This document shows, one piece after another, positions 1 to 10,704 of a stretch of 64,000 nt of DNA. How positions within the stretch are numbered: the first letter of the stretch is position 1; each line of letters starts with the position of its first letter. The position numbers were made by a program, and so were the translations under genes. Below the pieces are notes generated by a model. That model saw only the letters and a program-made list of their open reading frames with translations. It had not been told where the DNA came from and searched no databases. Location: assembly GCA_021785195.1 (NCBI GenBank), contig JAJYGC010000009.1, positions 62,001 to 126,000 on the forward strand, read 5' to 3'. The DNA is from Nitrospirota bacterium (lineage in GTDB: Bacteria > Nitrospirota > Leptospirillia > Leptospirillales > Leptospirillaceae).

Positions 1-758
1 TGGAAAACCTTGCGGAATTCCTCCGGATGTCCGAGCGGTTCGAACAGGGAAAGGCCTTCGACAAGGATCGGATGCCGGTCGGGGTCTTTCTGGAAGAGCT
101 GGCGCTTTCCCAGGAGGATCCAGGAGATCCGGGGGCTGGCGAAATGCCGGACAGGGTCTCTCTCCTGACGATCCATCAGGCCAAGGGACTCGAGTTCTCC
201 CATGTCTACCTGACCGGTGCCGAAGAGGATGTCATCCCGATGAAGTCCCGCGAACGGACCGATGTTGAGGAAGAGCGGCGCCTGTTTTATGTGGCGATGA
301 CCCGTGCCCGGGATTCTCTGGCAATTACGTACTGCCTGACCCGTCAGCTGTTTGGACGGACAGATTCCCAGAAACCGTCCCGGTTTTTGCTGGATCTTCC
401 AAAGGAGGCCGTTTCTGGCGACCGACCCGTGATGCGGGCTGTCCCGTTTCCCGCCCACGACCGGCCCTCCCCTCCGGCCCGGCCCCCGGAGTCCGGGAGA
501 CAGTCCCCCTCACGTTCGCTCCGGGTCACAGGGGAGCCCAGACCTTCCTCCCCCGTCGTTTCCAATCCCGATCCGAAACCTGCCGCTTTGCCCCGACCGG
601 AATGGGTCGGAAAATCGGTCGTTCACCCGCGGTTCGGAAAAGGGGTGGTTGAATCGGCTTCGGGAGCCGGCGGGGATCTGGAGCTGACAATCCGGTTTGA
701 AGGGACCGGAGTGAAGAAGCTTCTTGAGAAATACTCGAACCTGAGTCTGTCCGAGTAA
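1..758 (+). CDS. UvrD/PcrA-type DNA helicase, C-terminal part (5' end outside window)
   Basis: ATP-dependent 3'-5' DNA helicase of superfamily 1, used in repair and replication restart. The reading frame is open from base 3, so the gene starts upstream. Motif V (LLTIHQAKGLEFSHVY) and motif VI (EEERRLFYVAMTRAR) are intact; this is the 2A domain that binds ATP and DNA. A proline- and serine-rich linker follows, and then a C-terminal PcrA-type Tudor-like domain (WVGKSVVHPRFGKGVV), as in PcrA/UvrD of many bacteria. UvrD and PcrA cannot be told apart from this part alone. The gene is followed by a promoter-like gap and gatC. Confidence 0.93.
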   Translation, partial: ENLAEFLRMSERFEQGKAFDKDRMPVGVFLEELALSQEDPGDPGAGEMPDRVSLLTIHQAKGLEFSHVYLTGAEEDVIPMKSRERTDVEEERRLFYVAMTRARDSLAITYCLTRQLFGRTDSQKPSRFLLDLPKEAVSGDRPVMRAVPFPAHDRPSPPARPPESGRQSPSRSLRVTGEPRPSSPVVSNPDPKPAALPRPEWVGKSVVHPRFGKGVVESASGAGGDLELTIRFEGTGVKKLLEKYSNLSLSE

Positions 759-821
759 ACCTGGAGTGTTTCTTCTGATTGACAACAGTCTGTCATGATT
801 CGGGCGGGTGGGGAACCCTCC

Positions 822-850
822 TGTAATTTCCCCCGAAGATCGAATATAAT
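822..850 (+). promoter_or_regulatory. Possible sigma70 promoter of the gatC operon
   Basis: A perfect -10 hexamer TATAAT lies at 845-850, 17 bases after a weak -35 (TGTAAT, 822-827). The start codon of gatC is 43 bases downstream. The -35 match is poor, so this is tentative. Confidence 0.35.
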
Positions 851-893
851 TCCGGGACGATGTAATCTGGACCCGCGAGAAAGGAAGAGTATC

Positions 894-1193
894 GTGAAAC
901 TGACTAAGGAACAGGTCCTCCACGTAGCCCGTCTGGCAAGCCTTTCCCTGACGGATGATGAAGAGGAGCATTTCGCCGGGGAACTCTCGGGCATACTTGA
1001 TTATGTGGAAACGCTGAACCGCCTTGAACTTCCTCCGCCAGGAATCCATGTTTTGGAACAATCGGAAGAGCCCACCTTGCTCGACCCGGATACGCCCCGT
1101 CCATCCATTCGTCCGGAAGAGGCCTTGTCCAATGCCCCGGACCACTCCGGTGCGTTTTTCCGGGTGCCCCGCATTCTAGAGGAGGGACGCTGA
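894..1193 (+). CDS. gatC: Asp-tRNA(Asn)/Glu-tRNA(Gln) amidotransferase subunit C
   Basis: Small subunit of the GatCAB complex, which converts misacylated Glu-tRNA(Gln) and Asp-tRNA(Asn) to the correct aminoacyl-tRNAs. GatC wraps around GatA and GatB and stabilises them. The 99-residue product begins [20 protein letters not shown], the usual GatC opening helix. The GTG at 894 is chosen over in-frame starts further upstream because AAGGAAGA lies 5 bases before it and the family begins here. It is followed after 4 bases by panD. Confidence 0.92.
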   Translation: MKLTKEQVLHVARLASLSLTDDEEEHFAGELSGILDYVETLNRLELPPPGIHVLEQSEEPTLLDPDTPRPSIRPEEALSNAPDHSGAFFRVPRILEEGR

Positions 1194-1197
1194 TTTT

Positions 1198-1563
1198 ATG
1201 CTGAGAACCATGCTTCGCTCCAAAATCCATCGGGCAACGGTGACCGAGTCCGATCTCGAATATGAAGGCAGCCTGACCCTCGACGAGGATTTGATGAAGG
1301 CTTCCGGCCTGATCCCGTTCGAGCAGGTGGTGGTCAGCAACCTGAACAACGGTGAGCGTTTCACCACATATGTCATTCCGGGTCCCTCCGGAAGTGGCAC
1401 TGTGTGCCTGAACGGTCCGACGGCCCGAAAAGGTGCCGTCGGGGACAGGATCATCATTTTCTGCTACGCCCAATACACAGGGGAAGAGCTCTCAAAATAC
1501 CTGCCGGTCATCGTCAAGGTCGACGGGAAGAACCGGATTCGCTCCACGGGGAATGTCCTGTGA
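1198..1563 (+). CDS. panD: Aspartate 1-decarboxylase
   Basis: Pyruvoyl enzyme that converts L-aspartate to beta-alanine for pantothenate and CoA synthesis. The 121-residue zymogen carries the self-cleavage site Gly-Ser (EYEGSLTL); the Ser becomes the pyruvoyl group. The conserved [10 protein letters not shown] start and the [12 protein letters not shown] segment are also present. A second ATG lies 9 bases in (MLRSKIHR) and could be the real start. The stop overlaps the GTG of gatA (GTGA), so panD sits inside the gatCAB operon and is probably translationally coupled to it. Confidence 0.95.
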   Translation: MLRTMLRSKIHRATVTESDLEYEGSLTLDEDLMKASGLIPFEQVVVSNLNNGERFTTYVIPGPSGSGTVCLNGPTARKGAVGDRIIIFCYAQYTGEELSKYLPVIVKVDGKNRIRSTGNVL

Positions 1564-3041
1564 GCGGCTTGTTCACCACACTCGAATCATTCGTGAAAGG
1601 CCGGGACGAAAGGGCATTTTCGATCGAAGAGGCCGTCCGCCATTATCTTGGCCGGATCGAAGGCTTGGACAGTGGTCTGGGCGCCTTTCTGACGGTCAAC
1701 CCCAATGCCATCAACCGTGCAAGGCAGCTGGACAACCGGCTGGCCCGGAATCCGGCCCATTCCCCCTTCTATGGCTACCCCATCGCGATCAAGGACAATA
1801 TGCATGTACTGGGGTTGCCCACGACCTGCGCTTCCAGGATGCTGGCCAATTTCCGTCCCCTTGAAAATGCGACTGTCGTGGAACGCCTTCTGAAGGCCGG
1901 GGCGGTCATCCTTGGGAAAACCAACATGGATGAATTTGCGATGGGAAGCTCCACCGAAAACTCCGCCATGGGAATCACCCGAAACCCTTGGGATACGGAA
2001 CGGGTTCCAGGGGGCTCATCCGGCGGGTCGGCGGTAGCAGTTTCTGCGGATCTGGCTCCTCTGTCCCTGGGGTCTGATACGGGGGGATCCATCCGGCAGC
2101 CGGCCGCATTCTGCGGAGTCCTAGGGCTCAAGCCCACCTATGGCCGGGTGTCCCGCTACGGTCTGGTGGCCTTTTCCTCCTCCCTCGACCAGATCGGTCC
2201 ATTTTCCCGATGCGCTCAGGACGCCCTTGAACTGACGGTCCTTGTTTCGGGTCCGGATGGACGGGACATGACAGTCCGGGATCGCGATCCCCAGGAAATG
2301 GTCCGGGAGTTTGACGGGAGTGTCCGGGGAATGACCATCGGGATCCCGGAGGAGTTTTTTGGGGACGGCCTGGATCCGGAGGTCGCGGCATCCCTTGAAC
2401 AGGCTCGTGAAGTCTGGTCGGCTGAGGGGGCGGTCTTCAAGCCGATCCGTCTTCCCTCTGCCCGGTTTGGCGTCAATGTGTACTACCTGATCGCCACGAG
2501 CGAGGCGGCTTCCAATCTTTCCCGGTATGACGGGGTCCGGTACGGCTATCGATCCCTGTCTTCCCAGACGCTGAAGGACATGTACCAGAACGCGCGACGG
2601 GAGGGGTTTGGCCCGGAAGTCAAACGGAGAATCCTCCTGGGAACTTTCGCCCTGTCCGCAGGGTATCAGGATCAGTATTACCGGAAAGCCCAGCAGGTCC
2701 AGTCGCTGATCCGGGAAGAGTTCGACCGGGCGTTTCACGAGGTCGACCTTGTCTTCGCCCCCACGACACCCACTCCGGCCTTCCGGTTCGGGGAAAAGCT
2801 TTCGGATCCCCTGGCCATGTACCTTTCGGACATCTACACGATTTCGGCGAACCTCGCCGGATTGCCGGCCCTGTCCACCCCTTCATGGCCTACCCGGTCG
2901 GGTCTTCCGGTCGGGGCACAGCTGATTGGTCCATCCTGGTCGGAGGGTCGATTGCTGCGTGCGGCCCGGGTGCTGGAAGAAGCCGTAGGGTTCCGGACCC
3001 CTCCCATTGCCGTGCAGGCGACAGGAGGAAAAACATTATGA
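1560..3041 (+). CDS. gatA: Asp-tRNA(Asn)/Glu-tRNA(Gln) amidotransferase subunit A
   Basis: Amidase-signature subunit that hydrolyses glutamine and passes ammonia through the complex to GatB. The 493-residue product has the Lys-cisSer-Ser triad region: Lys in PIAIKDN, and the Ser residues in [11 protein letters not shown] and [13 protein letters not shown]. The GTG at 1560 overlaps the panD stop. Longer in-frame extensions upstream are rejected because they only read panD in another frame. The 3' end overlaps gatB by 4 bases (ATGA). Confidence 0.95.
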   Translation: MSGLFTTLESFVKGRDERAFSIEEAVRHYLGRIEGLDSGLGAFLTVNPNAINRARQLDNRLARNPAHSPFYGYPIAIKDNMHVLGLPTTCASRMLANFRPLENATVVERLLKAGAVILGKTNMDEFAMGSSTENSAMGITRNPWDTERVPGGSSGGSAVAVSADLAPLSLGSDTGGSIRQPAAFCGVLGLKPTYGRVSRYGLVAFSSSLDQIGPFSRCAQDALELTVLVSGPDGRDMTVRDRDPQEMVREFDGSVRGMTIGIPEEFFGDGLDPEVAASLEQAREVWSAEGAVFKPIRLPSARFGVNVYYLIATSEAASNLSRYDGVRYGYRSLSSQTLKDMYQNARREGFGPEVKRRILLGTFALSAGYQDQYYRKAQQVQSLIREEFDRAFHEVDLVFAPTTPTPAFRFGEKLSDPLAMYLSDIYTISANLAGLPALSTPSWPTRSGLPVGAQLIGPSWSEGRLLRAARVLEEAVGFRTPPIAVQATGGKTL

Positions 3042-4510
3042 GCACTGAATATGAAATGGTGGTGGGACTGGAGGTCCATTCACAGCTTCTGACCCGGACA
3101 AAGCTATTCTGCCGTTGCGAAAACCGGTTCGGGGCTCCTCCCAACTCGCTGACCTGCCCGGTCTGTCTGGGGCATCCCGGAGTCCTTCCCGTCCTGAACG
3201 AGGAGGCGGTCCGCCTGGGCATCCGTCTGGGACTGGCCCTGGAGTGTTCCATCCATCATCGAAGCGTGTTTGACCGGAAGCATTATTTCTATCCCGACCT
3301 TCCGAAGGGGTACCAAATTTCCCAATTTACCTATCCCCTCCTGACGGGGGGCCTTCTGACCGTGAGAAGCGGTGAGGGGACCCGTGAAGTTCGCATCCAC
3401 CGGATCCACATGGAGGAAGATGCCGGAAAAAACATGCACGCCGGCATCCGGGATGCCAGCCATGTGGATCTGAACCGGTCTGGCGTTCCCCTTCTGGAGA
3501 TCGTTTCCGAACCGGATATCCGCACCCCTGAGGAGGCGGTGGATTATCTGAAGAAGCTGCGTCAGATCCTGCGGTCCATCGGCGTTTCGGATGGGAATAT
3601 GGAGGAAGGGAGTTTCCGCTGTGACGCCAATGTGTCGCTGCGTCCCCGGGGCGGTTCGGTTTTTGGCACGAAAGTCGAGATCAAGAACATGAATTCCTTC
3701 CGTTTTGTCCACAAGGCCCTTCTGTTCGAGTGCGACCGTCAGGCCCAGATCCTGGATCGTGGCGAACGGGTTGTCAGCGAAACCCGCCTGTTTGACAGTT
3801 CCACCGGAAGGACCCTTCCGATGCGCTCAAAGGAAGAAGCTCTTGACTACCGGTACTTTCCAGAGCCGGACCTTCCTCCAATCCTTTTGGATCCGGCCTG
3901 GATCGAAGAAGAGAGAGCCCGCCTTCCGGAGCTTCCCCAGGAACGGGTATCGAGGCTCTCGAGGGAGTTCGGGATCCGTGAGGAGGATGCGGAAGCCCTG
4001 GTTTTGGAGGAGGACCTTTCCCGATATTTTGAGGAGGCCAGCGAAGCGATCCAGGAGTTTGCCGGAAAGGGAGGATGGCCGGTAGAGCAGGGGACGCTCC
4101 GACTGGTGAATTTTCTGCTGTCTGAAGTGCTGAGGGAGTGGAACCGGAAGGGGGCCGGCATCCTGGTGGGCCCCCTGTCCGCACGAGAGGTCTCCCATCT
4201 GGTGTCAATGGTGGTTGAGGAGCAGATCTCCCTGAACCAGGCCAAGGACGTTTATGCGGTCTGTGTTGAGTCCCTGAAGTCCCCCAGGGAGGTTGTCGCT
4301 GAAAAAAACCTGTTCCAGGAGTCCGGAGACGAGGCGCTCGGGGGATGGATTGCGGAAGTCATGGCGGAAAACCCTGGAGAGGTCCAGTCCTACCGGGAGG
4401 GGAAGGAACGGGTATTCGGTTTCCTGGTGGGACAGGTGATGAAAAAATCCGCAGGGAAGGCAAATCCCCAGAAGGTCAACCGAATGCTGAAAGAGGCCCT
4501 GTCCCGGTGA
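3038..4510 (+). CDS. gatB: Asp-tRNA(Asn)/Glu-tRNA(Gln) amidotransferase subunit B
   Basis: Kinase/transamidase subunit that phosphorylates the misacylated glutamate or aspartate on the tRNA and replaces it with an amide. It starts [19 protein letters not shown], the family signature, with AGGAGGA 8 bases before the ATG. The zinc-site cysteines FCRCENRF and LTCPVCLGHPG are present, followed by the cradle and a C-terminal YqeY/tail domain. Length is 490 residues, normal for GatB. It overlaps gatA upstream and the next gene downstream by 4 bases each. Confidence 0.96.
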   Translation: MSTEYEMVVGLEVHSQLLTRTKLFCRCENRFGAPPNSLTCPVCLGHPGVLPVLNEEAVRLGIRLGLALECSIHHRSVFDRKHYFYPDLPKGYQISQFTYPLLTGGLLTVRSGEGTREVRIHRIHMEEDAGKNMHAGIRDASHVDLNRSGVPLLEIVSEPDIRTPEEAVDYLKKLRQILRSIGVSDGNMEEGSFRCDANVSLRPRGGSVFGTKVEIKNMNSFRFVHKALLFECDRQAQILDRGERVVSETRLFDSSTGRTLPMRSKEEALDYRYFPEPDLPPILLDPAWIEEERARLPELPQERVSRLSREFGIREEDAEALVLEEDLSRYFEEASEAIQEFAGKGGWPVEQGTLRLVNFLLSEVLREWNRKGAGILVGPLSAREVSHLVSMVVEEQISLNQAKDVYAVCVESLKSPREVVAEKNLFQESGDEALGGWIAEVMAENPGEVQSYREGKERVFGFLVGQVMKKSAGKANPQKVNRMLKEALSR

Positions 4511-5169
4511 GCGGGCCTGTTGGGGCAAGGGGTCTTTTTCTGGCCCTTCTCGCGTGGTCCGTGGTTGTCTGTTCCGGATCGGTCCAGGCCGGGGAACCCC
4601 CTGACGCCTATTTTCCCCTGGGTCCCCTGGTCGAGAATTTTAGTGGCCTGGGAGGAAAAATTTTGATCCAGGAGTCCCTGCGCCCCCTTCCCCTCAAGGG
4701 CCAACTCCTGCGGGTCCAGATTTCCCGGACGATCCAGTACGTCAAATTCCCAAGCCGGACGATCGTCTCCACCTTTAGCTATGATCCGGTTTCCGGAACC
4801 GTGGTCCAGAACACTTCGACGTCAGCCTTTGGCAGTCGTGTCTGGACATTCAGGCCGCCTCTCCTCCAATACCGGATTCCGTTCCGGAAAGGGGAGACCT
4901 GGGAGTCCCAGGACGGACAGAACCGGGTGTCGAGCCGTGTCTGGGGAAAGGTCAAGCTTACGTTGCCGGCGGGAACCTTTGTTGCCTGGGTTGTCCGGAA
5001 GAGGGTAACCTATGACCTGATTCGCCGGAAAAGTCCCCAAATCCTCTACGACTACTACGTTCCGAAGCTGGGAATGATCGCAGAGGGTGGTTGGGCCGAT
5101 GACGGTCTCTGGCATTGGTCACGGAAACTCCTGTCCTTCCGGATGGGAGAATCGTCGCCAACGCATTGA
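4507..5169 (+). CDS. Exported protein of unknown function
   Basis: No family recognised. The GTG at 4507 overlaps the gatB stop (GTGA) and gives 220 residues beginning with a signal peptide: a hydrophobic stretch LFLALLAWSVVVCSG, then a probable Ala-X-Ala type cleavage near SVQAGE. The mature part is rich in beta-forming residues and aromatic pairs (RIPFRKGETWES, DYYVPKLGMIAEGG). This pattern resembles periplasmic or lipoprotein-like beta-sheet proteins, but no catalytic motif is visible. It lies between gatB and a cytochrome gene and shares their strand. Confidence 0.7.
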   Translation: MSGPVGARGLFLALLAWSVVVCSGSVQAGEPPDAYFPLGPLVENFSGLGGKILIQESLRPLPLKGQLLRVQISRTIQYVKFPSRTIVSTFSYDPVSGTVVQNTSTSAFGSRVWTFRPPLLQYRIPFRKGETWESQDGQNRVSSRVWGKVKLTLPAGTFVAWVVRKRVTYDLIRRKSPQILYDYYVPKLGMIAEGGWADDGLWHWSRKLLSFRMGESSPTH

Positions 5170-5199
5170 TGAGCATGGCAGGATTCGGGAGGATTGTTG

Positions 5200-6983
<1,784 letters not shown>

Positions 6984-6984
6984 A

Positions 6985-7326
6985 ATGTCTTCTCCGGCCA
7001 ATCCGCCTGTTCAGGGGGAACCCGCTTCCGGTGGAAAGGCCCTGGTCTGGCTGCTGCTTCTCTCGGGAATCGCCATGATCTTGTATGGGACAGCGGCTTT
7101 GGTTTCTTCGGAGACCGGGCTGATGGCCCTGGTCCGTTATCGTTGGCAGGCAAGGGATCTGGCCCGTGACAAGGAAGCGCTCATGAAACGAATCGAGCGT
7201 CAGCGACAGAATGTCGAGTCGCTCCGGTCGGATCCCTTTGCATTGGAACGAATCGCCCGCGAACGAGAACACCGGGTTCGTCCCGGGGAAATTCTGGTTC
7301 TTCCCGGGGGGGCCCAGACCCACTGA
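6985..7326 (+). CDS. FtsB/DivIC-family septum formation protein
   Basis: Small bitopic division protein that, in known relatives, joins FtsL and FtsQ in the divisome. It has 113 residues: a short cytoplasmic N-terminus, one membrane helix (WLLLLSGIAMILYGTAAL) and a periplasmic coiled coil (RDKEALMKRIERQRQNVESL), ending in the family motif region DPFALERIAREREHRVRPGE. It starts just after eno, as ftsB does in many genomes. The assignment rests on architecture and context. Confidence 0.8.
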   Translation: MSSPANPPVQGEPASGGKALVWLLLLSGIAMILYGTAALVSSETGLMALVRYRWQARDLARDKEALMKRIERQRQNVESLRSDPFALERIAREREHRVRPGEILVLPGGAQTH

Positions 7327-7518
7327 TCTCCCTTGGAACGGTTTGTAGTGTTCCCACCCCCGCCAAGCCCTTTCCGCCCTCCGTACGTTTCCCCGTCAAT
7401 GCCCAAAAGGAAATGTTTTTCGTTAAGCGTGGTTTTACGAGGACAGAACAGGTGCATCCCTTTGCCGTCAGGGAATCCGGGCCAGAAGATTGGTGAAGGG
7501 CCAAAGTAGGGTTAGGGG

Positions 7519-7956
7519 TTAACGGGGTGAGAATCCATAGAGGTAACGCCATGTGACGGATTGTTCGGGATCCGGGATCTGGAAGAGGACCGGAAGAAGG
7601 TTCCCCTGGGAATTCTGGAGTTCCAGAACCACCAGATTTCCCCCCAGAAAACGGATTCGGCCTCTGGTCAGGACGGTCCACTTGATCCCCCTTGAAATCT
7701 CGGGAGGGAGCATGGGGGCGTAATCCGGAACGGCCAGAACCGCCTTGATCACATCCAGTTCGTAGGTCCCGTTCCCAGAGGGAACCGCCTTTTCGGAAAA
7801 GGAGATCGCACCTCCGGACTGTGCCTTGGAACGGAGCTTGAGTTTCTCGATCTGTGATGTCAGGTCCGCAATCGTGCCCTGCTGATAAGTCAGGATAACA
7901 ACCGACGACAGGAAGAGCACGATGATTGACCCAATGGCGATTCTTCGCTCGTTCAC
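7519..7956 (-). CDS. Small membrane-anchored protein of unknown function
   Basis: It has 145 residues. An N-terminal membrane helix (IAIGSIIVLFLSSVVILTY) is followed by a short coiled coil (IADLTSQIEKLKLRSKAQ) and a compact domain with no recognised motif. It is likely anchored in the cytoplasmic membrane with the C-terminal domain outside. It sits alone between the eno/ftsB run and the COX24-like gene, which lies 47 bases upstream on the same strand and may be co-transcribed with it. Confidence 0.6.
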   Translation of the reverse strand: MNERRIAIGSIIVLFLSSVVILTYQQGTIADLTSQIEKLKLRSKAQSGGAISFSEKAVPSGNGTYELDVIKAVLAVPDYAPMLPPEISRGIKWTVLTRGRIRFLGGNLVVLELQNSQGNLLPVLFQIPDPEQSVTWRYLYGFSPR

Positions 7957-8003
7957 GGGAGGTGTCCCCCCTCGGGATGATCGACCATATGAAGGGAGGG
8001 CTG

Positions 8004-8093
8004 TTACTTCTTCTTGTGACGAGAAGCCCTGCGGAGTTTCTTGTATTTGTGTTTCCGAATCTTCTTGCGGCGTTTCTTGATCACACTCGACAT
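8004..8093 (-). CDS. 29-residue AURKAIP1/COX24 (bS22-like) ribosomal protein
   Basis: A very small gene encoding an extremely basic peptide with the pattern SSVIKKRRKKIRKHKYKK. It matches the AURKAIP1/COX24 domain family, which includes bS22 of actinobacterial 30S subunits. About 17 of 29 residues are Lys, Arg or His. GGAAGGA lies about 11 bases upstream of the ATG, which supports translation. A role on the small ribosomal subunit is inferred from family membership only. Automated gene callers usually miss genes of this length. Confidence 0.8.
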   Translation of the reverse strand: MSSVIKKRRKKIRKHKYKKLRRASRHKKK

Positions 8094-8256
8094 ATTTCAG
8101 AGAGTCCTTCCGTCATGGAACGATCATGAATCAGGTAAAGGGGAAATTTACACAAGGGGAAAGACTATCCGGATAATGGAAAAATTGCAAGATCCTTTTG
8201 CTTGATACGGGGAACACTTCTGTTGTGCAGTCGTCATTTTTCTGGTTCTGGTGCCG

Positions 8257-9141
8257 TCAGGCGAAGCCCAGCGCTGTCAGATCGATTTTCCCGTTCTTGA
8301 CGGGAGGACACCAATAATATCCCCCGGTCACAGGTCGGGAAAATGAGAACAGGGCATCCGGGATTCCATCCTCCTCTCCAACCATTCGACGCAGGACCCG
8401 TTCAAAGGGATCAAGCGAATGCCCATAGACGATGAATTCCAGCCCCTGTTCATCAACGGTGGCCCATGGCATGGAGCGGCGCAACATGAATGCCGGCGGG
8501 TTGAAGCTTTCCTGGGCTGTCCGTTTGACATGGGCCGAATCTGGGGCTTGATCCAGTTCCTCATTGGTTTTTTGTTTGCGTCCGATGATGTTGTCCTGCT
8601 CATGCCTGGGGTGGGACTGGAACCATTTCAGATCATGAATCCAACGCTGGACCGCCACAAAACTGGATCCCGCCAGTGGATTTCCGGGGGGGACAAAGGC
8701 AACTTTGGCAATCTCGTCCCCTTTGGGGTTTTCCGTCCCGTCCTCATACCCGCTCAGGTCCCTTCCGTGGTAGAAAAATGTATCCATCGCGTCCTCAAGG
8801 GCAAAGTCTTTCTCCAGAAACGACCTGAGGATCCTTGACCGATCAAAAATCTCTCCGCGATCGTTTCCTCTCAGAAAGACCCAAAGGTCTTTCTGGGTGG
8901 CGGGCACCGTACAGTTGACCCCTGACAGGGAGGGAAAAGTCCGCAGCCCTGGAATTGTTCCCGGAAACGCCCTGGCAAAGGGGGCCCCGATTCCGATCAC
9001 CCCTTCTGTGTGGTCAAATCCTAGGGAAAGGCGTTCAAGGGCCAGTTTGGGGTTCCGTCCGGGGGAAAGGCGAAAGGTCATGGATTGTCCAAATGGCGGA
9101 AGGGAAAGGGGGATGGTTGGTTGAAAGGAAGGTTCGTTCAT
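8257..9141 (-). CDS. Dyp-type heme peroxidase, YfeX-like
   Basis: Heme peroxidase of the dye-decolorising family. The GxxDG motif is present (DLSGYEDGTENP), as are the proximal heme histidine (DSAHVKRT), the distal arginine region (LRRSMPW) and the C-terminal PVTGGYYWCPP segment. The VQRWIHDLKWF and IIGRKQKTNEELD blocks place it with YfeX/EfeB-like class P proteins. There is no signal peptide, so it is probably cytoplasmic. The ATG at 9141 is chosen because GGA-rich sequence precedes it, and longer starts would read into the hairpin at 9181-9206. No encapsulin gene is adjacent. Confidence 0.9.
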   Translation of the reverse strand: MNEPSFQPTIPLSLPPFGQSMTFRLSPGRNPKLALERLSLGFDHTEGVIGIGAPFARAFPGTIPGLRTFPSLSGVNCTVPATQKDLWVFLRGNDRGEIFDRSRILRSFLEKDFALEDAMDTFFYHGRDLSGYEDGTENPKGDEIAKVAFVPPGNPLAGSSFVAVQRWIHDLKWFQSHPRHEQDNIIGRKQKTNEELDQAPDSAHVKRTAQESFNPPAFMLRRSMPWATVDEQGLEFIVYGHSLDPFERVLRRMVGEEDGIPDALFSFSRPVTGGYYWCPPVKNGKIDLTALGFA

Positions 9142-9180
9142 TGTTCGGTCCATTCCTGCGGGGATGCGTTGACGCCCAAG

Positions 9181-9206
9181 GCTTGCCCAGGCAATCCCGG
9201 GCAAGC
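9181..9206 (-). terminator. Hairpin after the M16 protease genes
   Basis: Perfect 8-bp inverted repeat (GCTTGCCC / GGGCAAGC) with a 10-base loop, 14 bases after the stop of the M16-like gene. There is no clear T run, so termination may be partial or the hairpin may protect the 3' end. Confidence 0.5.
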
Positions 9207-9219
9207 AATATCAGGAGGT

Positions 9220-10656
9220 CTATTGCATCAGCACATCTCTTCCATTGGGCCGCAGTCCGGTCTTCTTGATGGGGCCCACGACTACCGTGACGAGGTGATC
9301 GGGATGGATCAGATCCTGGGCAGCGGAAAACGCTGATGCCGGAGTGACCTGAAGGACCTTGTTTGGGTAATCGGTGAAATAGGTCAGTCCGAGATGATAG
9401 TTTTCGACGAAGAGGAGGAGGGAGGCAATCCGGTCATCCGTATCCACCCGAAAGGGAAACTGGCCCAGAAGATTGTTCTGAGTCGTCTGGATCTCTTGGG
9501 CGGAAACAGGCTGGCTCTTCATCCGGGCCAGAATCTGTTTGGTCATGGAGATGACTTTGGGGGTATTCGGAGCGAATGTCTGGAAGGCGACGAAAAATGG
9601 TCCGGCATGACGTTCCGCATCGAAACCACTGTATATATAGTACACAAGCCCGCTTTTCTGGCGAACTTCGTGATTGAGCCGGGACGTGGTGGTCCCTCCC
9701 AGAATCTGGTTCATGACAAGAGCACTGTAAAATCTCGGATCGTTTCGCCGGATTCCGTTGGTTCCCATCATGACCATCGCCTGGGCGAACTGGGGGCGGT
9801 CAAGAAGAAGGGTCTTGGAGGGGGAAAGGGTTTCCTGCCCCGGAGTGACCGTGGAAGGCTGAGCTGCGGGAACGGAGGTCTTCCATGTCCCGAATGTCGA
9901 CTTGGCCAGTTCAAGGGCGGCCTCGGGTGTGATATCTCCCGCGAAGGTCAAGACGGTCCGATCGGGCGTGTAGTGATCATGGTAAAAATCAAGAATGTCC
10001 TTGTACTGGATCCGGGAAATGGAGGTTTCCGTTCCGGTGGGGGGATGCCCATAGGCACCGTTTCCATAAAGCGTTTTGTAAAAAAGGTTCCGGGCGACCG
10101 GACCGGCATGGTCTTTCTCATCCATGAGACCCGCTTTGGTCTGTTCGAGGTTGCGTTCGAATTCCTGTTTTGGAAAGACCGGATTCAGGACAATGTCTGC
10201 GGCCAGGGAGAAAAGCCCATTGAGGTCCGAAGTCAGCACTTTTCCGGAGACAGTGGTCATGTCTCGACCCGCGTCCGCTTCGAGGCTGCCGCCTGAGTCG
10301 TCAATTTTCCGGAAAATTGTCAGCGCATCTGCGTGAGTGGTCCCCCGGTTCAGGAGGGAAGCCGTAAGGTCAGCGACCCCGGCCTTGCCATCGGGGTCCT
10401 TTGCGGAACCGGCAAGGATGCCGATCCTAAACGATACGACCGGAACGACCGGGCGGGGCAAAACAATCAGTACCACCCCGTTGTCAAGGACGGTCCGGTA
10501 AACCTTGCTGTGGATGACCGGGACCGGCTGCTCGTCAAAGGGTGACGAGGGAACGGTCGGGGTTGCTGTCTGGATGGCCGGGGTGGTGTGGGCGCAGCCT
10601 GAAAGCAGAAGGATGCCGATCATGATGAGGGAACGGGCAGTGCGGTCAAATATCAT
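9220..10656 (-). CDS. M16-family lipoprotein, non-catalytic partner subunit
   Basis: It resembles the zinc peptidase M16 family, but the HxxEH zinc motif is replaced (AGVADLTASLL where the helix should be), so it should not hydrolyse peptides itself. An N-terminal lipobox (ILLLSGCAH) predicts a lipoprotein. Two M16 repeats are visible: the first has TVLDNGVVLIVLPRPVVPVV and the second has LLDRPQFAQAMVMMGTNG with HEVRQKSGLVYYIYSG. It lies 48 bases downstream of an active M16 gene. Such active/inactive pairs are known to form heterodimers, which suggests a two-subunit periplasmic protease. Confidence 0.88.
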   Translation of the reverse strand: MIFDRTARSLIMIGILLLSGCAHTTPAIQTATPTVPSSPFDEQPVPVIHSKVYRTVLDNGVVLIVLPRPVVPVVSFRIGILAGSAKDPDGKAGVADLTASLLNRGTTHADALTIFRKIDDSGGSLEADAGRDMTTVSGKVLTSDLNGLFSLAADIVLNPVFPKQEFERNLEQTKAGLMDEKDHAGPVARNLFYKTLYGNGAYGHPPTGTETSISRIQYKDILDFYHDHYTPDRTVLTFAGDITPEAALELAKSTFGTWKTSVPAAQPSTVTPGQETLSPSKTLLLDRPQFAQAMVMMGTNGIRRNDPRFYSALVMNQILGGTTTSRLNHEVRQKSGLVYYIYSGFDAERHAGPFFVAFQTFAPNTPKVISMTKQILARMKSQPVSAQEIQTTQNNLLGQFPFRVDTDDRIASLLLFVENYHLGLTYFTDYPNKVLQVTPASAFSAAQDLIHPDHLVTVVVGPIKKTGLRPNGRDVLMQ

Positions 10657-10704
10657 GGCCTCTCCTTAGATTGCGATCAACGTCTCTGTTCGGTCATGGT
10701 CCCG

